Assembly: GCF_024834075.1 (NCBI RefSeq)
Contig: NZ_JANUXR010000009.1
Location: forward strand, 62,001 to 126,000
From: Corynebacterium sp. HS2168-gen11
GTDB lineage: Bacteria; Actinomycetota; Actinomycetes; Mycobacteriales; Mycobacteriaceae
DNA length: 64,000 nucleotides
Direction: 5' to 3'
Below, piece by piece: positions 34,269-43,540 of the stretch (position 1 is its first letter; the number at the start of each line of letters is the position of its first letter). Both the position numbers and the translations under genes were made by a program. The notes beneath the pieces are model-generated. The model saw only the letters and a program-made list of their open reading frames with translations, ran no database searches and was not told the origin of the DNA.

Positions 34269-36095
34269 TTGAGATTCCTTCAAGAATTCGAAAAAGTCTT
34301 AAAAAGTGATAACCGCTTCCTCTCAGACGATGGGCAACTACTTAAACCACGAGTCCAGGATGCTGTAAACGAGCTCGATGCACAGTTAATTCGTAACCTC
34401 ATGAACTCGCCAATTCTGAAAGAAAACTTCTTCAAGAACATCGAAGGCATCACAATTTTCGACAAAGAAAGGTTTATGTGGGTCGTTAACTCAAGAGAGT
34501 TTCTACCCGACAACTACACCATCTATCGTAACAAAATAGGGTTGTCTCCAAACAACCACGATCTTCTCGTTTCGTCAAGTGAAGTTTCCCTTGTCTGGCC
34601 ATACAAAGACTGCGTACTCGAAGGTGGACAGGACAAAGAAGACCAAAAGCGTGTCGAAATTTTTTACAACGAAACACTCGCTCCTGATGAAATAGGCAGA
34701 CTCCTTGCCGCAAAAGCCTTCAGTAAAGCTACTCGATATACCTCAAATGGAGAGGAAAAAGTCACTGAGTTCGATGAACAGGATAATCTGATTATCAAAG
34801 GCAACAATCTGCTTGCTTTAAGCTCACTGCTAGAGCATTATGAGGGGCAGGTCAAGTGCATTTACATTGATCCACCGTATAACACTGGTAATGACGGTTT
34901 TAATTATAATGACAAGTTCAACCACTCCACGTGGTTGACTTTTATTAAGAATCGATTGCTGTTTGCTCGGCGGCTGCTGGCTGACGATGGTGTAATCTTC
35001 GTCAGTCTTGACGATAAAGAAGCGCACTACTGCAAGGTTCTTATGGATGAAGTTTTCGGTAGAGAGAACTTTGTAGCCGATATTTGCCACAAAGCGCGCG
35101 CTTCTGTCTCAAACGACAAGATTATTTCAGTCAGTCACAATCACTTGCTTATGTTTGCAAAGAATGAGCGACAAGTTTATGCCAAGCGGCAAAAATATGG
35201 GATAACCAAAGATACTTCTACGTTTTCTTTGAAGGATGACCGTGGGTATTACAAGCTTGTGCCTGTGGATGGTCCCGGAGGTGCGCGAAAAGGAAATCCT
35301 TATTATGAATTCTTAGGTGTGGAAGGTTACTGGAGATTCTCCAAGTCAACCATGCAAGAAATGTATGATGATGGATTGATCGTCAAGCAAGGCAAATCTC
35401 TTCAGCAAAAGTACTACAAATCAAAGGCGGAGGGTCAGCGACAAACTATTACGACATGGTGGGATGAAGGTCTGTTGACCTCAAGTGCAAGTTCGGAGCT
35501 AAACAAAAAGCTGGAATTACAGTTCAATAACCCGAAGAACGAAGCTCTTCTTGAGCTAGTTCTTGAATTTGCCACACAGAGCGGAGATCTCGTTCTTGAT
35601 TTTTTCCTTGGTTCTGGAACTACTGCTGCGGTAGCTCACAAGATGGGGCGTCGTTACGTCGGAATTGAGCAAATGGATTATGTCTCATCCGTGACGATCC
35701 CACGTTTACAGCAAGTCATTGCAGGAGAACAAGGTGGTGTCTCGAAAGCTCAAAAATGGGAGGGTGGTGGTTCATTCGTTTATGTAGAACTTGCCGAACA
35801 AAGTGAGAAGTTGATGCGGAGTTTGCAATACGCAACGACTGCTTATGAAGTTCAGAAGGTACTTGATCGTGCTACTGAAGGTGGGTTATTACGGCCTTCG
35901 GTTCTGCCTGACCAACTTGAGGCCGCTTCATTGGAGTTTGTACAGCTCTCCCTAGATGACCAGAAGCAGGCTGTGGCTGAGCTGATCGATAAAAACCGGC
36001 TGTACGTGAACGCTTCAGATGTGGAAGACATCAACTTTGGCTTGTCGGAAGCTGATATAGCGTTTACGAAGTCGTTCTACCGGAAGGGTGAATGA
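34269..36095 (+). CDS. Type III restriction-modification system, Mod methyltransferase subunit
   Basis: 608 residues. An adenine-N6 methyltransferase of the beta class: catalytic motif IV DPPYNTGNDGFNYND (201-215) comes before the AdoMet motif I DFFLGSGTTAAVA (444-456). The region between them (about 260-420) holds the target-recognition domain with EGYWRFSKSTM and TITTWWDEGL. The N-terminal ~165 residues match the extension found in type III Mod proteins. Start: TTG with AAGAGG about 7 nt upstream; an in-frame stop at 34239-34241 and no ATG between force this choice. The Mod subunit recognises the DNA site and methylates one strand. Its stop overlaps the res start (ATGATG). The operon sits in a gene-poor island, suggesting acquisition. 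Confidence 0.93.
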   Translation: MRFLQEFEKVLKSDNRFLSDDGQLLKPRVQDAVNELDAQLIRNLMNSPILKENFFKNIEGITIFDKERFMWVVNSREFLPDNYTIYRNKIGLSPNNHDLLVSSSEVSLVWPYKDCVLEGGQDKEDQKRVEIFYNETLAPDEIGRLLAAKAFSKATRYTSNGEEKVTEFDEQDNLIIKGNNLLALSSLLEHYEGQVKCIYIDPPYNTGNDGFNYNDKFNHSTWLTFIKNRLLFARRLLADDGVIFVSLDDKEAHYCKVLMDEVFGRENFVADICHKARASVSNDKIISVSHNHLLMFAKNERQVYAKRQKYGITKDTSTFSLKDDRGYYKLVPVDGPGGARKGNPYYEFLGVEGYWRFSKSTMQEMYDDGLIVKQGKSLQQKYYKSKAEGQRQTITTWWDEGLLTSSASSELNKKLELQFNNPKNEALLELVLEFATQSGDLVLDFFLGSGTTAAVAHKMGRRYVGIEQMDYVSSVTIPRLQQVIAGEQGGVSKAQKWEGGGSFVYVELAEQSEKLMRSLQYATTAYEVQKVLDRATEGGLLRPSVLPDQLEAASLEFVQLSLDDQKQAVAELIDKNRLYVNASDVEDINFGLSEADIAFTKSFYRKGE

Positions 36096-38731
36096 TGAGT
36101 ACATCCTCTACCCAAGATATGTTCTTGTTCGAGCAACTTGACACGTTGTATGAGCTTGGTCAGCGGCAAAATTTACCGCCTCATGTTGTGCAGAATTTGG
36201 CACCGAACATTGTCTTGCGTGAGTATCAAAAGCATGCTTTCTTAAACACGCTTGAATATCTGAGTAATAAAAAGCTCTCGAAGAATCGCAAAACGCACTT
36301 GCTTTATCACATGGCGACTGGTTCAGGAAAGACAGTGATGATGGCTAGTCTTATCCTTCATTACTATTCGCTCGGTTACCGTAACTTCCTTTTCTTTGTG
36401 AATCAGACGAACATTGTCGAGAAAACCAAAGCTAACTTCTTGGACTCAAATTCGGCGAAGTATTTGTTCGCTGAATCAATCGAGATCAATGGTATGCGGG
36501 TTTCTGTCAACGAAGTCAGTAATTTTTCAGCCGCGGATCCAAACGCAATCAACCTTTGCTTCTCAACGACGCAAAAGTTACACATGGACTTCCTCGAGTC
36601 AAAGGAGAATGCGCTCACAGAGGATGACTTCCATGACACACGGCTGGTGATGATTTCTGATGAATCACACCACGTGAATACACGAACTAAGAGAGCAACG
36701 CAAGCTGAGTACGACGAAGACTGCTCGTGGGAATATACGGTCGCCAGAGCCTTCTCGGGTAATCAAGACAATGTTCTGCTAGAGTTCACGGCGACTGTCG
36801 ATCTGCGCGACGAAAAGATTCACAATAAGTACAAAGATAAGATTGTATTTGAGTACCCGTTGGCTCGATTCCGTGAGTCAGGGTTTACGAAAGATTTTCA
36901 GAACTTTCAGTCAGTTTTTGAACCGTGGAGAAGAACCCTTCAAGCACTGATCCTATCTGAATATCGGCGTGCGTTGTTTGCAGATGGTGGTGTCTACTCG
37001 AAACCCGTTGTGCTCTTGAAGTCGCAAAGGATTGAAGATTCGAAAGCTTTCTACAACGAGTTTTTTCAACGACTCCGAAGACTCTCTGAGTCTGAAATCC
37101 TAGATATAGCCAGCGATGGTCTGATGAAACAAGCCGTCGAGTATTTTAAAATGAAGGATCCGAGTCTGCGCTCACTGCGTTCGAGTATTCAGCAAGGGTT
37201 TGCGGAAGAAAACGCCATCATCATGAATGGCAAGACCGATAACTCGATTGAGAAGCAGTTGGCGGTAAATTCTCTTGAGGATCCCTCCAACCCGTATCGG
37301 ATTATTTTTACGGTCGACATGCTGAATGAGGGCTGGGATGTCCTTAACCTTTATGATATCGTTCGACTCTATGAAACACGTCAAAGTGGCAAGGCCGGAA
37401 AGCCTGGTGCGTACACAATCAAAGAAGCACAGCTGATTGGACGCGGAGCACGCTACTTTCCGTTTCTGCTCAACGAAGATTCCGTGTACAGAGATCAAGA
37501 GGATAAGTTTGTCCGCAAATACGATCACGACCTTGACAGCCCAAACCGGCTCCTTGAAACCCTGCTCTACCACTCTAAGCAGGACTCAAAATATATCACT
37601 GAGCTCCGCACGGCATTGCGAGAATCCGGTCTTTTGCCTGATAAGGTCACTGAAGTTATCTACGAACTGAAGCCGTCGTTCAGGCAGACTGATTTTTACC
37701 ATAATGCGATGGTGTTCAGTAACAGTCGCGAGGAAGTTAGTCGTGATGAAGTTACCCAGCTCGACAATCGAATAAAATCGGCAATTTACCAACTCGATGT
37801 TCGCGATACACCCGCACAGCTTATCAATCTGTTTGATACAGACACTAAGCACATAGGCGTGGCTGAGAATCAGAAGGTTTATACGATTCGCCGCAAGATC
37901 GGATCGATGCCGTTAAATGTGGTCTTGGGGACGTTGGCTTGTTACGACGCGCTACGGTTCGAGGCACTGAAGCACTATTTTCCGCATTTGAAATCGTCAC
38001 GGGAGTTCATCACATCGAAAGACTATCTCGGTGAAACCGAGATTATCTTCCAAAGTTACAATGAAGATCTTACAGCGAACAAATTGCGGAAAGGCCTGGA
38101 CAAGGTGTTCCGAACCGTAGCCAGCCACTTGTTAGGTATTACGGTCGCATATCGTGGTACGCATGAATTCGAAGCCAGGAGACTGAGTGAGGTGCTTCGT
38201 GACAAGCGCCTCAAGATCGCGAATCCGATCGAGGGTGGGTTTGGCACAAGCCAAACCCACGACCCCGACGTTAACCGCCGTATTAACCTCGAAATCGCAG
38301 ACTGGTACGTTTATAACGATAACTATGGCACCAGTGAAGAAAAGTTTTTTGTCAAGTACTTCTCAAGTGTTGTCGACGACTTGAAACAACGCTACGACGA
38401 GGTTTATCTGGTGCGTAACGAACGACTGGCCCCACTTGCCATCTACTCGTTTGAAACTGGTGAGCGGTTCGAGCCTGACTATCTTCTCTTTTTACGCAAG
38501 AAGGGTCAGGTGCATAAACAACAACAGATCTATGTGGAACCGAAAGGTGAACATTTGCTTGAACCCGACAAGTGGAAGCAAGACTTTTTGCTCGCGCTTC
38601 AAGAGAATGCCGTCCCACACACTATCTACGTAGACAACACCGACTATCGCATCATTGGTTTGCCTTTTTACAACCATGAAATACGGATTAGCGAATTCCG
38701 AGAAACCTTCGAAGCCTCGACGGGCATCTGA
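36092..38731 (+). CDS. Type III restriction-modification system, Res endonuclease subunit
   Basis: 879 residues. An SF2 helicase/translocase with Walker A MATGSGKTVMMAS (74-86), motif II DESHH (190-194), motif III FTATVD and motif VI QLIGRGARYFP near residue 450. The C-terminal nuclease domain shows the PD-(D/E)xK pattern: RFEPDYLLF near 795 and YVEPKGEH near 815. With Mod it cuts DNA between two unmodified head-to-head sites. The start overlaps mod by 4 nt. All motifs are intact and the frame is open, so the system is probably active. Confidence 0.93.
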   Translation: MMSTSSTQDMFLFEQLDTLYELGQRQNLPPHVVQNLAPNIVLREYQKHAFLNTLEYLSNKKLSKNRKTHLLYHMATGSGKTVMMASLILHYYSLGYRNFLFFVNQTNIVEKTKANFLDSNSAKYLFAESIEINGMRVSVNEVSNFSAADPNAINLCFSTTQKLHMDFLESKENALTEDDFHDTRLVMISDESHHVNTRTKRATQAEYDEDCSWEYTVARAFSGNQDNVLLEFTATVDLRDEKIHNKYKDKIVFEYPLARFRESGFTKDFQNFQSVFEPWRRTLQALILSEYRRALFADGGVYSKPVVLLKSQRIEDSKAFYNEFFQRLRRLSESEILDIASDGLMKQAVEYFKMKDPSLRSLRSSIQQGFAEENAIIMNGKTDNSIEKQLAVNSLEDPSNPYRIIFTVDMLNEGWDVLNLYDIVRLYETRQSGKAGKPGAYTIKEAQLIGRGARYFPFLLNEDSVYRDQEDKFVRKYDHDLDSPNRLLETLLYHSKQDSKYITELRTALRESGLLPDKVTEVIYELKPSFRQTDFYHNAMVFSNSREEVSRDEVTQLDNRIKSAIYQLDVRDTPAQLINLFDTDTKHIGVAENQKVYTIRRKIGSMPLNVVLGTLACYDALRFEALKHYFPHLKSSREFITSKDYLGETEIIFQSYNEDLTANKLRKGLDKVFRTVASHLLGITVAYRGTHEFEARRLSEVLRDKRLKIANPIEGGFGTSQTHDPDVNRRINLEIADWYVYNDNYGTSEEKFFVKYFSSVVDDLKQRYDEVYLVRNERLAPLAIYSFETGERFEPDYLLFLRKKGQVHKQQQIYVEPKGEHLLEPDKWKQDFLLALQENAVPHTIYVDNTDYRIIGLPFYNHEIRISEFRETFEASTGI

Positions 38732-39801
38732 TAATTAGGAGGTTGTCTCTGATCGTTAGTTATGCAGTTGGTTGGTCCTTGATACCGTTTAGAATCTAGG
38801 AATGAAGGATCAGCCAACTATTGCAATTGTCGATTTGGGATATACAGCCGGGATCTAGATATTGCTGTGTATGAAAACTGACTGATACAGTTCTGTATCG
38901 ACGAATGGACTTCGTAAGAACAACGCAGTATTTTCGCTTTAACTCTGTCATTTAGAGCTGCGCTGAATAGGCTGAGTACTTTTCAACAGCAGTTTTTCGA
39001 TCGACTGGTTACTTTCTGCTTGATAAGGGTCTTGTATTCATCATGACTACTTATGTGAGATTGTTTTTGATTCTACTGTGTTGCAGTAGAAAATCGTGTC
39101 AGAGCTTGAAAATTTGTATTTGTAGTTAGAACAATAAAGACTTGGTATGCGAATTGATTCTGATCAACGTGGCGTGAAGTTAGGCGAAACTGTCCTTTGC
39201 CTTGAAACCATGACTGCTGAGTTATAAACAACATGATTTGGGTGGTATTTGCTTTAAGGCAATTCGTTGGTTGTTACTCGATGGGGTGTATATTCTGCTC
39301 AAGATGTTGTGCAGAAGAAGTATTTGATACTTCCTACTGAGCATCATTTCTCATCGTCATCTGCGGATTGAGTTTGTAACGGCAGATGGCAAAAGATATT
39401 TAAGATTTTGTTAGTGATGAGAGTAAGTGGAGGAAGCAACATAAAAATAAGCTTAGTGCTGTACAAATGAAACGTCTTGTGGCGTTTGCGCAGAGCGTTG
39501 AGGAGTGTAAAAGTTTGCGTTTGTAATTACGAAAATGGATGTATATGTCAGTATTAAGTTCGATCGAGATTTGGAAGGAACGTTGACTATTTGTTGCACA
39601 CATTTCCCTGTGATGCGTTTTTTATGACTGAGAACGGCTTATCGATCTTAATGGCCATTTGAGTATAATAAATTACTGAGTCAGAACGTTTTATATGTAC
39701 GCATCCATAATCTGCTGTGGAGTCTCGGTTGTATCATCGGGTACATCATTTCATTGAGCACAACGCTGACAAGATACGTATGTGGGTAGAGGTAAGCTCG
39801 A
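38732..39801. other. 1.1-kb gene-poor stretch after the type III operon
   Basis: No intact gene. It contains a promoter-plus-start remnant at 38790-38915, and a 25-codon frame at 39147-39227 (MRIDSDQRGVKLGETVLCLE) that looks protein-like but ends at once. The rest is AT-rich with stops in all frames. It reads as decayed genes between the restriction operon and the mobile-element remnant. Confidence 0.5.
38790..38915 (+). pseudogene. Remnant of a leaderless gene, broken near its start
   Basis: TAGAAT at 38790-38795 is followed by 6 nt and an ATG at 38802 that opens MKDQPTIAIVDLGYTAG. A one-base shift at about 38853 would continue with LDIAVYEN; after that come stops (TGA, then TAA). The first part reads like the N terminus of a real cytoplasmic protein; family unknown. 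Confidence 0.4.
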
Positions 39802-40428
39802 TCAGATCGCTTTTCCACGGCATTCCAGTGATAGGATGTTTGTAAAACATGCAATTGGAACTGTCAAGGGCACATTTCCAATAGCGGCGGTAAACGTATC
39901 CGGTGGGGTAGCTACATCTTCAAAACCTTGCTGTATCACTGTTGCATCTGGATATAGCAGCCGACTAATACGAGCAGAAATTTCATCTTGCTCGACACCA
40001 ACCATCTGGACATCTTCTGGCGCATGCGCAAAGAAATTGCCTGTACCGCTGCCAGGTTCAAGCACAGTTCCAGTAGTTAATCCCGCCTGTCCTAATGCAT
40101 CCCATACAGGTTTGATGATGTCATCACCTGTAAAAAATGCAGTCAGTGTGGTTTCTTCTAACTGATGATAAACATCAGCAGACACTGCTGCTTCTAATCG
40201 CTGTCGAAGTGGTGCCCACTCAGGTCGAGTACGATCGAAAATTTGCGCCGCACCACCCCAACTACGATAACCTGCAAGAATCTGCTGCTCAGCAGCAGTC
40301 GGCCAACGCTGTGCGTCTTCAAGAGCATTCAACAACTCTAAAGCTTCAATATTAGCTTCTGCACGTTTTAACGCAGTCGTTGGCGCTGGCGGCTTAAGAT
40401 TTGGGTCAAATCTTAACGGTTTTTCAAC
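39802..40428 (-). pseudogene. Fragment of a mobile-element methylase-helicase
   Basis: From about 40428 down to 39880 the minus strand encodes FDPNLKPPAPTTALKRAEAN, YRSWGGAAQIFD, TLTAFFTGDDIIKPVWDALGQ, the AdoMet motif LEPGSGTGNFF and VGVEQDEISARI, then breaks off at AIGNVPL, exactly where the catalytic (N/D)PP(F/Y)-like motif of these enzymes lies. This matches the N6-adenine methylase part of very large methylase-helicase proteins carried by actinobacterial plasmids and integrative elements. Both ends are missing: upstream it runs into another gene (40413-41009, different frame), downstream into unrelated sequence. The open frame that continues to 40875 is only a shadow of that other gene. 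Confidence 0.7.
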
Positions 40429-41009
40429 CAACGTTTTGGACGTGGATCCAACGACGGATCCTTCTGAATCATCTCCCAAAAGGTTTCCACCGTCTGTTCT
40501 AGAAGATCCTCGCATCCGAAGTTCGTCTCCGGTTGCTGCGCTAGGTAATACCGCAGAAGTGTCTTGTCCACTGAAACTAGTATCTCGTTCAGATACTCCT
40601 TGTATTCCTCGTTCGTCATCGTCTCGACCTTGATATCCTCCTCGATCGCTTCGGTAATCAGCTGCGCGCGAGTTGTTCCCATCATCTCGAGTTCGTCGTC
40701 GTCCATCCGAAGAATCTCCTGAATCGGATCGTCCCACGACATCGGATGTTCCATATAGCGTCGAATCGGCTCGCTGATCTCCGATTCCATGACTTCCTCG
40801 GTCGCTAATTCCGTTGCTTGATTCAACAACGCCGCTGCCGCCTTCTCGTCGGCTGGAGGATCGTTGCGCATCCAAGTTTGATAGTAAGTCTGTGCCAAAG
40901 AGTCCACCATCTCCAACATCTGATGATACTTCTTGCTCACTTCCTCCTCGCTCGGCAGCTCCCCGTACAACTTGTACATCATTGCTCGCACTGATACTGG
41001 ACTAATCAT
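40413..41009 (-). CDS. Acidic protein of unknown function, paralogue of the RHH protein
   Basis: 198 residues, ATG with AAAGG 8 nt upstream. It is strongly acidic (roughly 42 Asp/Glu against 20 Lys/Arg). Its N-terminal ~135 residues align with those of the 41159-41944 product: SPVSVRAMMYKLYGELPSEE against SQVSVEAMLYRLSGEIPSKE, and GTTRAQLI against GKTRAQLI. It lacks the ribbon-helix-helix domain of that neighbour. The basic tail RPKRWLKNR abuts the methylase fragment, and the end may have been created by the same deletion. Unknown family; likely cargo of the mobile element. Confidence 0.65.
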   Translation of the reverse strand: MISPVSVRAMMYKLYGELPSEEEVSKKYHQMLEMVDSLAQTYYQTWMRNDPPADEKAAAALLNQATELATEEVMESEISEPIRRYMEHPMSWDDPIQEILRMDDDELEMMGTTRAQLITEAIEEDIKVETMTNEEYKEYLNEILVSVDKTLLRYYLAQQPETNFGCEDLLEQTVETFWEMIQKDPSLDPRPKRWLKNR

Positions 41010-41158
41010 GGCTAATGCCTTTCTTCCGTATTATTCTTCCACGTAGCCTCCGCTAGAGCTGTGAACAGCTGAAACGGATGTTCATTTTTATGATTCTGCT
41101 GTGATGCTCTCACCAAGATTCAAGAATTGAACGTTCAGATTCAATCTCAGCGAGGCAA

Positions 41159-41944
41159 TTACTTCTGTTGATTTTTGGAGTAATTCGGAATAAATGTCCC
41201 TAAGTACCAAATTTCATCCTCTGTGAAATGCTCTCGCAAATAATGTGCCAGAGCTTCAGTAACAACATCTCGTTCAGACCGATTCTCGGTAGTCTGTATA
41301 AAATGCAATACCCTTTTTAATGGTGAAGGAATCAAAACATTGATTTGGAAACTAGACTTAAGTTGTGTGAGCTCATAACAGTTGCGAGCCCACTCTAACT
41401 CTGCTTTATATTCTTCTTCAGTGAGATCTTCGTCGGTTATATAGTCCTCGAAAAAATCATCATCCATCTCATCCGGATCCGTATAATGATAGGGATCCTC
41501 TGGCATCATCGGATCTCTCTCGAGAAGCTCCTGTATCGGATCTTCTCGCAGTGGCCCAACTATATCTTCTTCGATCAGCTGCGCCCTAGTCTTTCCCGTC
41601 GCGGCGACTTCCTTATCTGTCATCGCATAAATTTCCTGAAGCGAAAAGGTCAGCGCTTGTGATTCCCACCATTCTGACGGTTTTCCTACAGCAACGCGTA
41701 CTAGCCCATTGATGTACTGTTCGGTCATTTGCTCATCCACGAACTCCTCTGACCACTTATACAACGCTATCTTCGCTGTTGTATCGGCATGGGGCTGGGT
41801 TTTTATCAAGCGCCGATAGTGCTTTTTTACTAAAGATTCCCTCAGTTCCAACAAATCGCGATACCTTTGGTTCACTGCTTCTTTACTTGGAATCTCTCCC
41901 GATAAACGGTACAGCATCGCCTCTACTGATACTTGACTGAACAT
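41159..41944 (-). CDS. Acidic protein with C-terminal ribbon-helix-helix DNA-binding domain
   Basis: 261 residues; start at the ATG of MFSQVSVEAM, preceded by AAAGGAG with about 6-nt spacing (a longer in-frame start lacks a site). N-terminal ~135 residues are shared with the gene downstream. A very acidic linker (about 152-178, Asp/Glu/Tyr-rich) follows. Residues 198-240 (SFQINVLIPSPLKRVLHF, then TENRSERDVVTEALAHYL) have the strand-helix-helix pattern of ribbon-helix-helix repressors. No toxin gene is next to it, so this is not an obvious antitoxin. It may be a plasmid-type regulator whose shared N-terminal domain mediates pairing with its paralogue. Confidence 0.68.
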   Translation of the reverse strand: MFSQVSVEAMLYRLSGEIPSKEAVNQRYRDLLELRESLVKKHYRRLIKTQPHADTTAKIALYKWSEEFVDEQMTEQYINGLVRVAVGKPSEWWESQALTFSLQEIYAMTDKEVAATGKTRAQLIEEDIVGPLREDPIQELLERDPMMPEDPYHYTDPDEMDDDFFEDYITDEDLTEEEYKAELEWARNCYELTQLKSSFQINVLIPSPLKRVLHFIQTTENRSERDVVTEALAHYLREHFTEDEIWYLGTFIPNYSKNQQK

Positions 41945-42602
41945 GAGCAGCTCCTTTCTGCGCAATATCTTCATATGTGATCTGTGCCAGACGCTCACAC
42001 AGATGTAACTGTTGTGTCAGCATGACTATAGAACTTCAGTTTTCCTATTCGCTCTCATTTTGCATCCAATCAAAAATATGTACGAACAAAAAAGCGTGCA
42101 TTGCATGTGGTATTGGTCAATATTCCGGTGAAACTTCGGCGTTGAAATTTACAAATTGGCTCGAGTATCCGCATGATTACTATCGCCAAAAGTGCTGTAT
42201 GTGAGCATTAAACAATCACGTGAACGTTGGTAAGCATCTCAAAATTGGTGGCGTATATCTCTTGCACTATCACAAGAATGCTTCTAAACTCCAAAGGTAT
42301 AAAAACTGTAAAAAATTCGTACAAACGTTTGGCTCAGTGATGCTTGATTGAAGAATTTTTATAGCTCCAAAACATTGATGTTTTAGCAGGGAAGTGCTGG
42401 TATAGTACTGCGTCGAAATTCTGCAACGATGCGGCATTTTTAGGAACGAGGTGTGCGTCGTCAAGCCAAAACTTGAGCGCGTAGCCACCAAGGCAGCGGG
42501 TACAGGAGGCTGCTGAGTAGAGTCGCTATGCTTGGCGACGTACACTTACTATCAGTATCACTTACGAAATCGCACGTGTTTGAGATGAAAGGGCAGGATC
42601 AG
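41945..42602. other. Intergenic region between mobile remnant and hisB
   Basis: 658 nt without a gene I can support. A plus-strand frame (41977-42204) is Cys- and Ser-rich but has no site or family match. hisC and hisD, which precede hisB in relatives, are absent here. The island boundary probably lies in this stretch; I see no tRNA or clear attachment-site repeat. Confidence 0.45.
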
Positions 42603-43172
42603 ATGCAGCCGCGAATCGGCACAATAACTCGCAATACACAAGAATCTGATGTTTCAGTCACCATTAATCTTGACGGTACTGGCAACGTCAATATTGAAAC
42701 TGGCGTGTTTTTCTTTAATCATGTGCTGACCTTGTTTGCTCGCCGTGGCGAGTTTGATCTCGAGATTCATGCCGTCGGGGCACCAGATGTGGATGAGCAT
42801 AACGTAATCGAAGACGTAGGTATTGCGCTTGGCGAAGCGATTGCTGAGGCAGTCACCGTACGGCGAAACATCAAGCAGCTCGGCTCTGCGCTGGTGCCGA
42901 TAGGCGAAGCGCTTTGTGAAGCAGTTGTGGATCTTTTCGGTATTCCTATATCTGTGGTCAACGGTGAACCAGAGTGGATGGCGACTGCCGTTGTTATGAG
43001 CCATTATGCAACTGCTGTGAATGAATCGTTCTTTGAATGCTTGGCAATGCATGCACACATGACCTTGCATTTGAACTGTCGCTATGGTCACGAACCGGAG
43101 CATATTACTGAAGCTGAGTTCTGCGCCGTAGGGCGCGCACTTCGGCAAGCGCTGGATGGGTACGGCGCTTAG
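42603..43172 (+). CDS. hisB: HisB-like imidazoleglycerol-phosphate dehydratase fold, active site degraded
   Basis: 189 residues; ATG with AGG 6 nt upstream. The fold is plainly that of IGP dehydratase: ISDVSVTINLDGTG-type start, TGVFFFNHVL, IEDVGIALGEAI, CLAMHAHMTLHL and ITEAEFCAVGRALRQAL. But invariant residues are changed. FDHM is FNHV (Asn39). The first metal motif HHxxED has become EHNVIED (His66 and Glu70 kept, second His now Asn67). The GDK loop is TVRR. PMDE is PIGE (Gly101). In the second metal motif the first His is Glu166 and the phosphate-binding Lys is Cys174. These lose Mn ligands and substrate contacts, so dehydratase activity is very unlikely. It is still open and full length. 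Confidence 0.8.
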   Translation: MQPRIGTITRNTQESDVSVTINLDGTGNVNIETGVFFFNHVLTLFARRGEFDLEIHAVGAPDVDEHNVIEDVGIALGEAIAEAVTVRRNIKQLGSALVPIGEALCEAVVDLFGIPISVVNGEPEWMATAVVMSHYATAVNESFFECLAMHAHMTLHLNCRYGHEPEHITEAEFCAVGRALRQALDGYGA

Positions 43173-43355
43173 GTTGTGTCAGGATAAGGTGCGAAGTGTT
43201 GTATCACGCGGTTGATGCGGCGTCGTCAAGCTTTTCGACGCTAAGTTCGCAGCAACGGGCATGCTTCTTGCTTCTACACTGCTGGAATCGTGTTAGGCTG
43301 GCAATCGCATGCAATGAAAAATGTCTCGCTGGTTAAGTATCAAAGGAGTACTTCA

Positions 43356-43535
43356 GTGATCACAACCACATTTGGTGTCTTCGCCTACGCATTATTTCCA
43401 ATCGCTGGGCTATTTTTCGGCGGCGCATGGTCACTGTATAAAAACGAAAACACCATGATGGCTGCCATTTTCGCAGTACTTGCACTCATGGCACTACTTG
43501 CCGGAATCATGTGGCTAGTAGGAGAAATGCACTAG
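43356..43535 (+). CDS. Small two-helix membrane protein
   Basis: 59 residues, GTG with AAAGGAG and 7-nt spacing. Two membrane helices (FGVFAYALFPIAGLFFGGAW and IFAVLALMALLAGIMWLVG) joined by the polar loop SLYKNENTM. It lies 5 nt before the MFS gene, in the gap where relatives carry a small membrane protein of the his cluster. Function unknown. Confidence 0.7.
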   Translation: MITTTFGVFAYALFPIAGLFFGGAWSLYKNENTMMAAIFAVLALMALLAGIMWLVGEMH

Positions 43536-43540
43536 ATTTT

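Noticed and set aside
40440..40875. N-terminal half of a 357-residue frame on the minus strand
   Set aside because: It overlaps in another frame the better-supported acidic protein and consists of Ser/Asp/Arg/Gly-rich, low-complexity shadow sequence.
41977..42204. 75-residue Cys-rich plus-strand frame before hisB
   Set aside because: No ribosome-binding site, odd composition and no similarity; likely chance.
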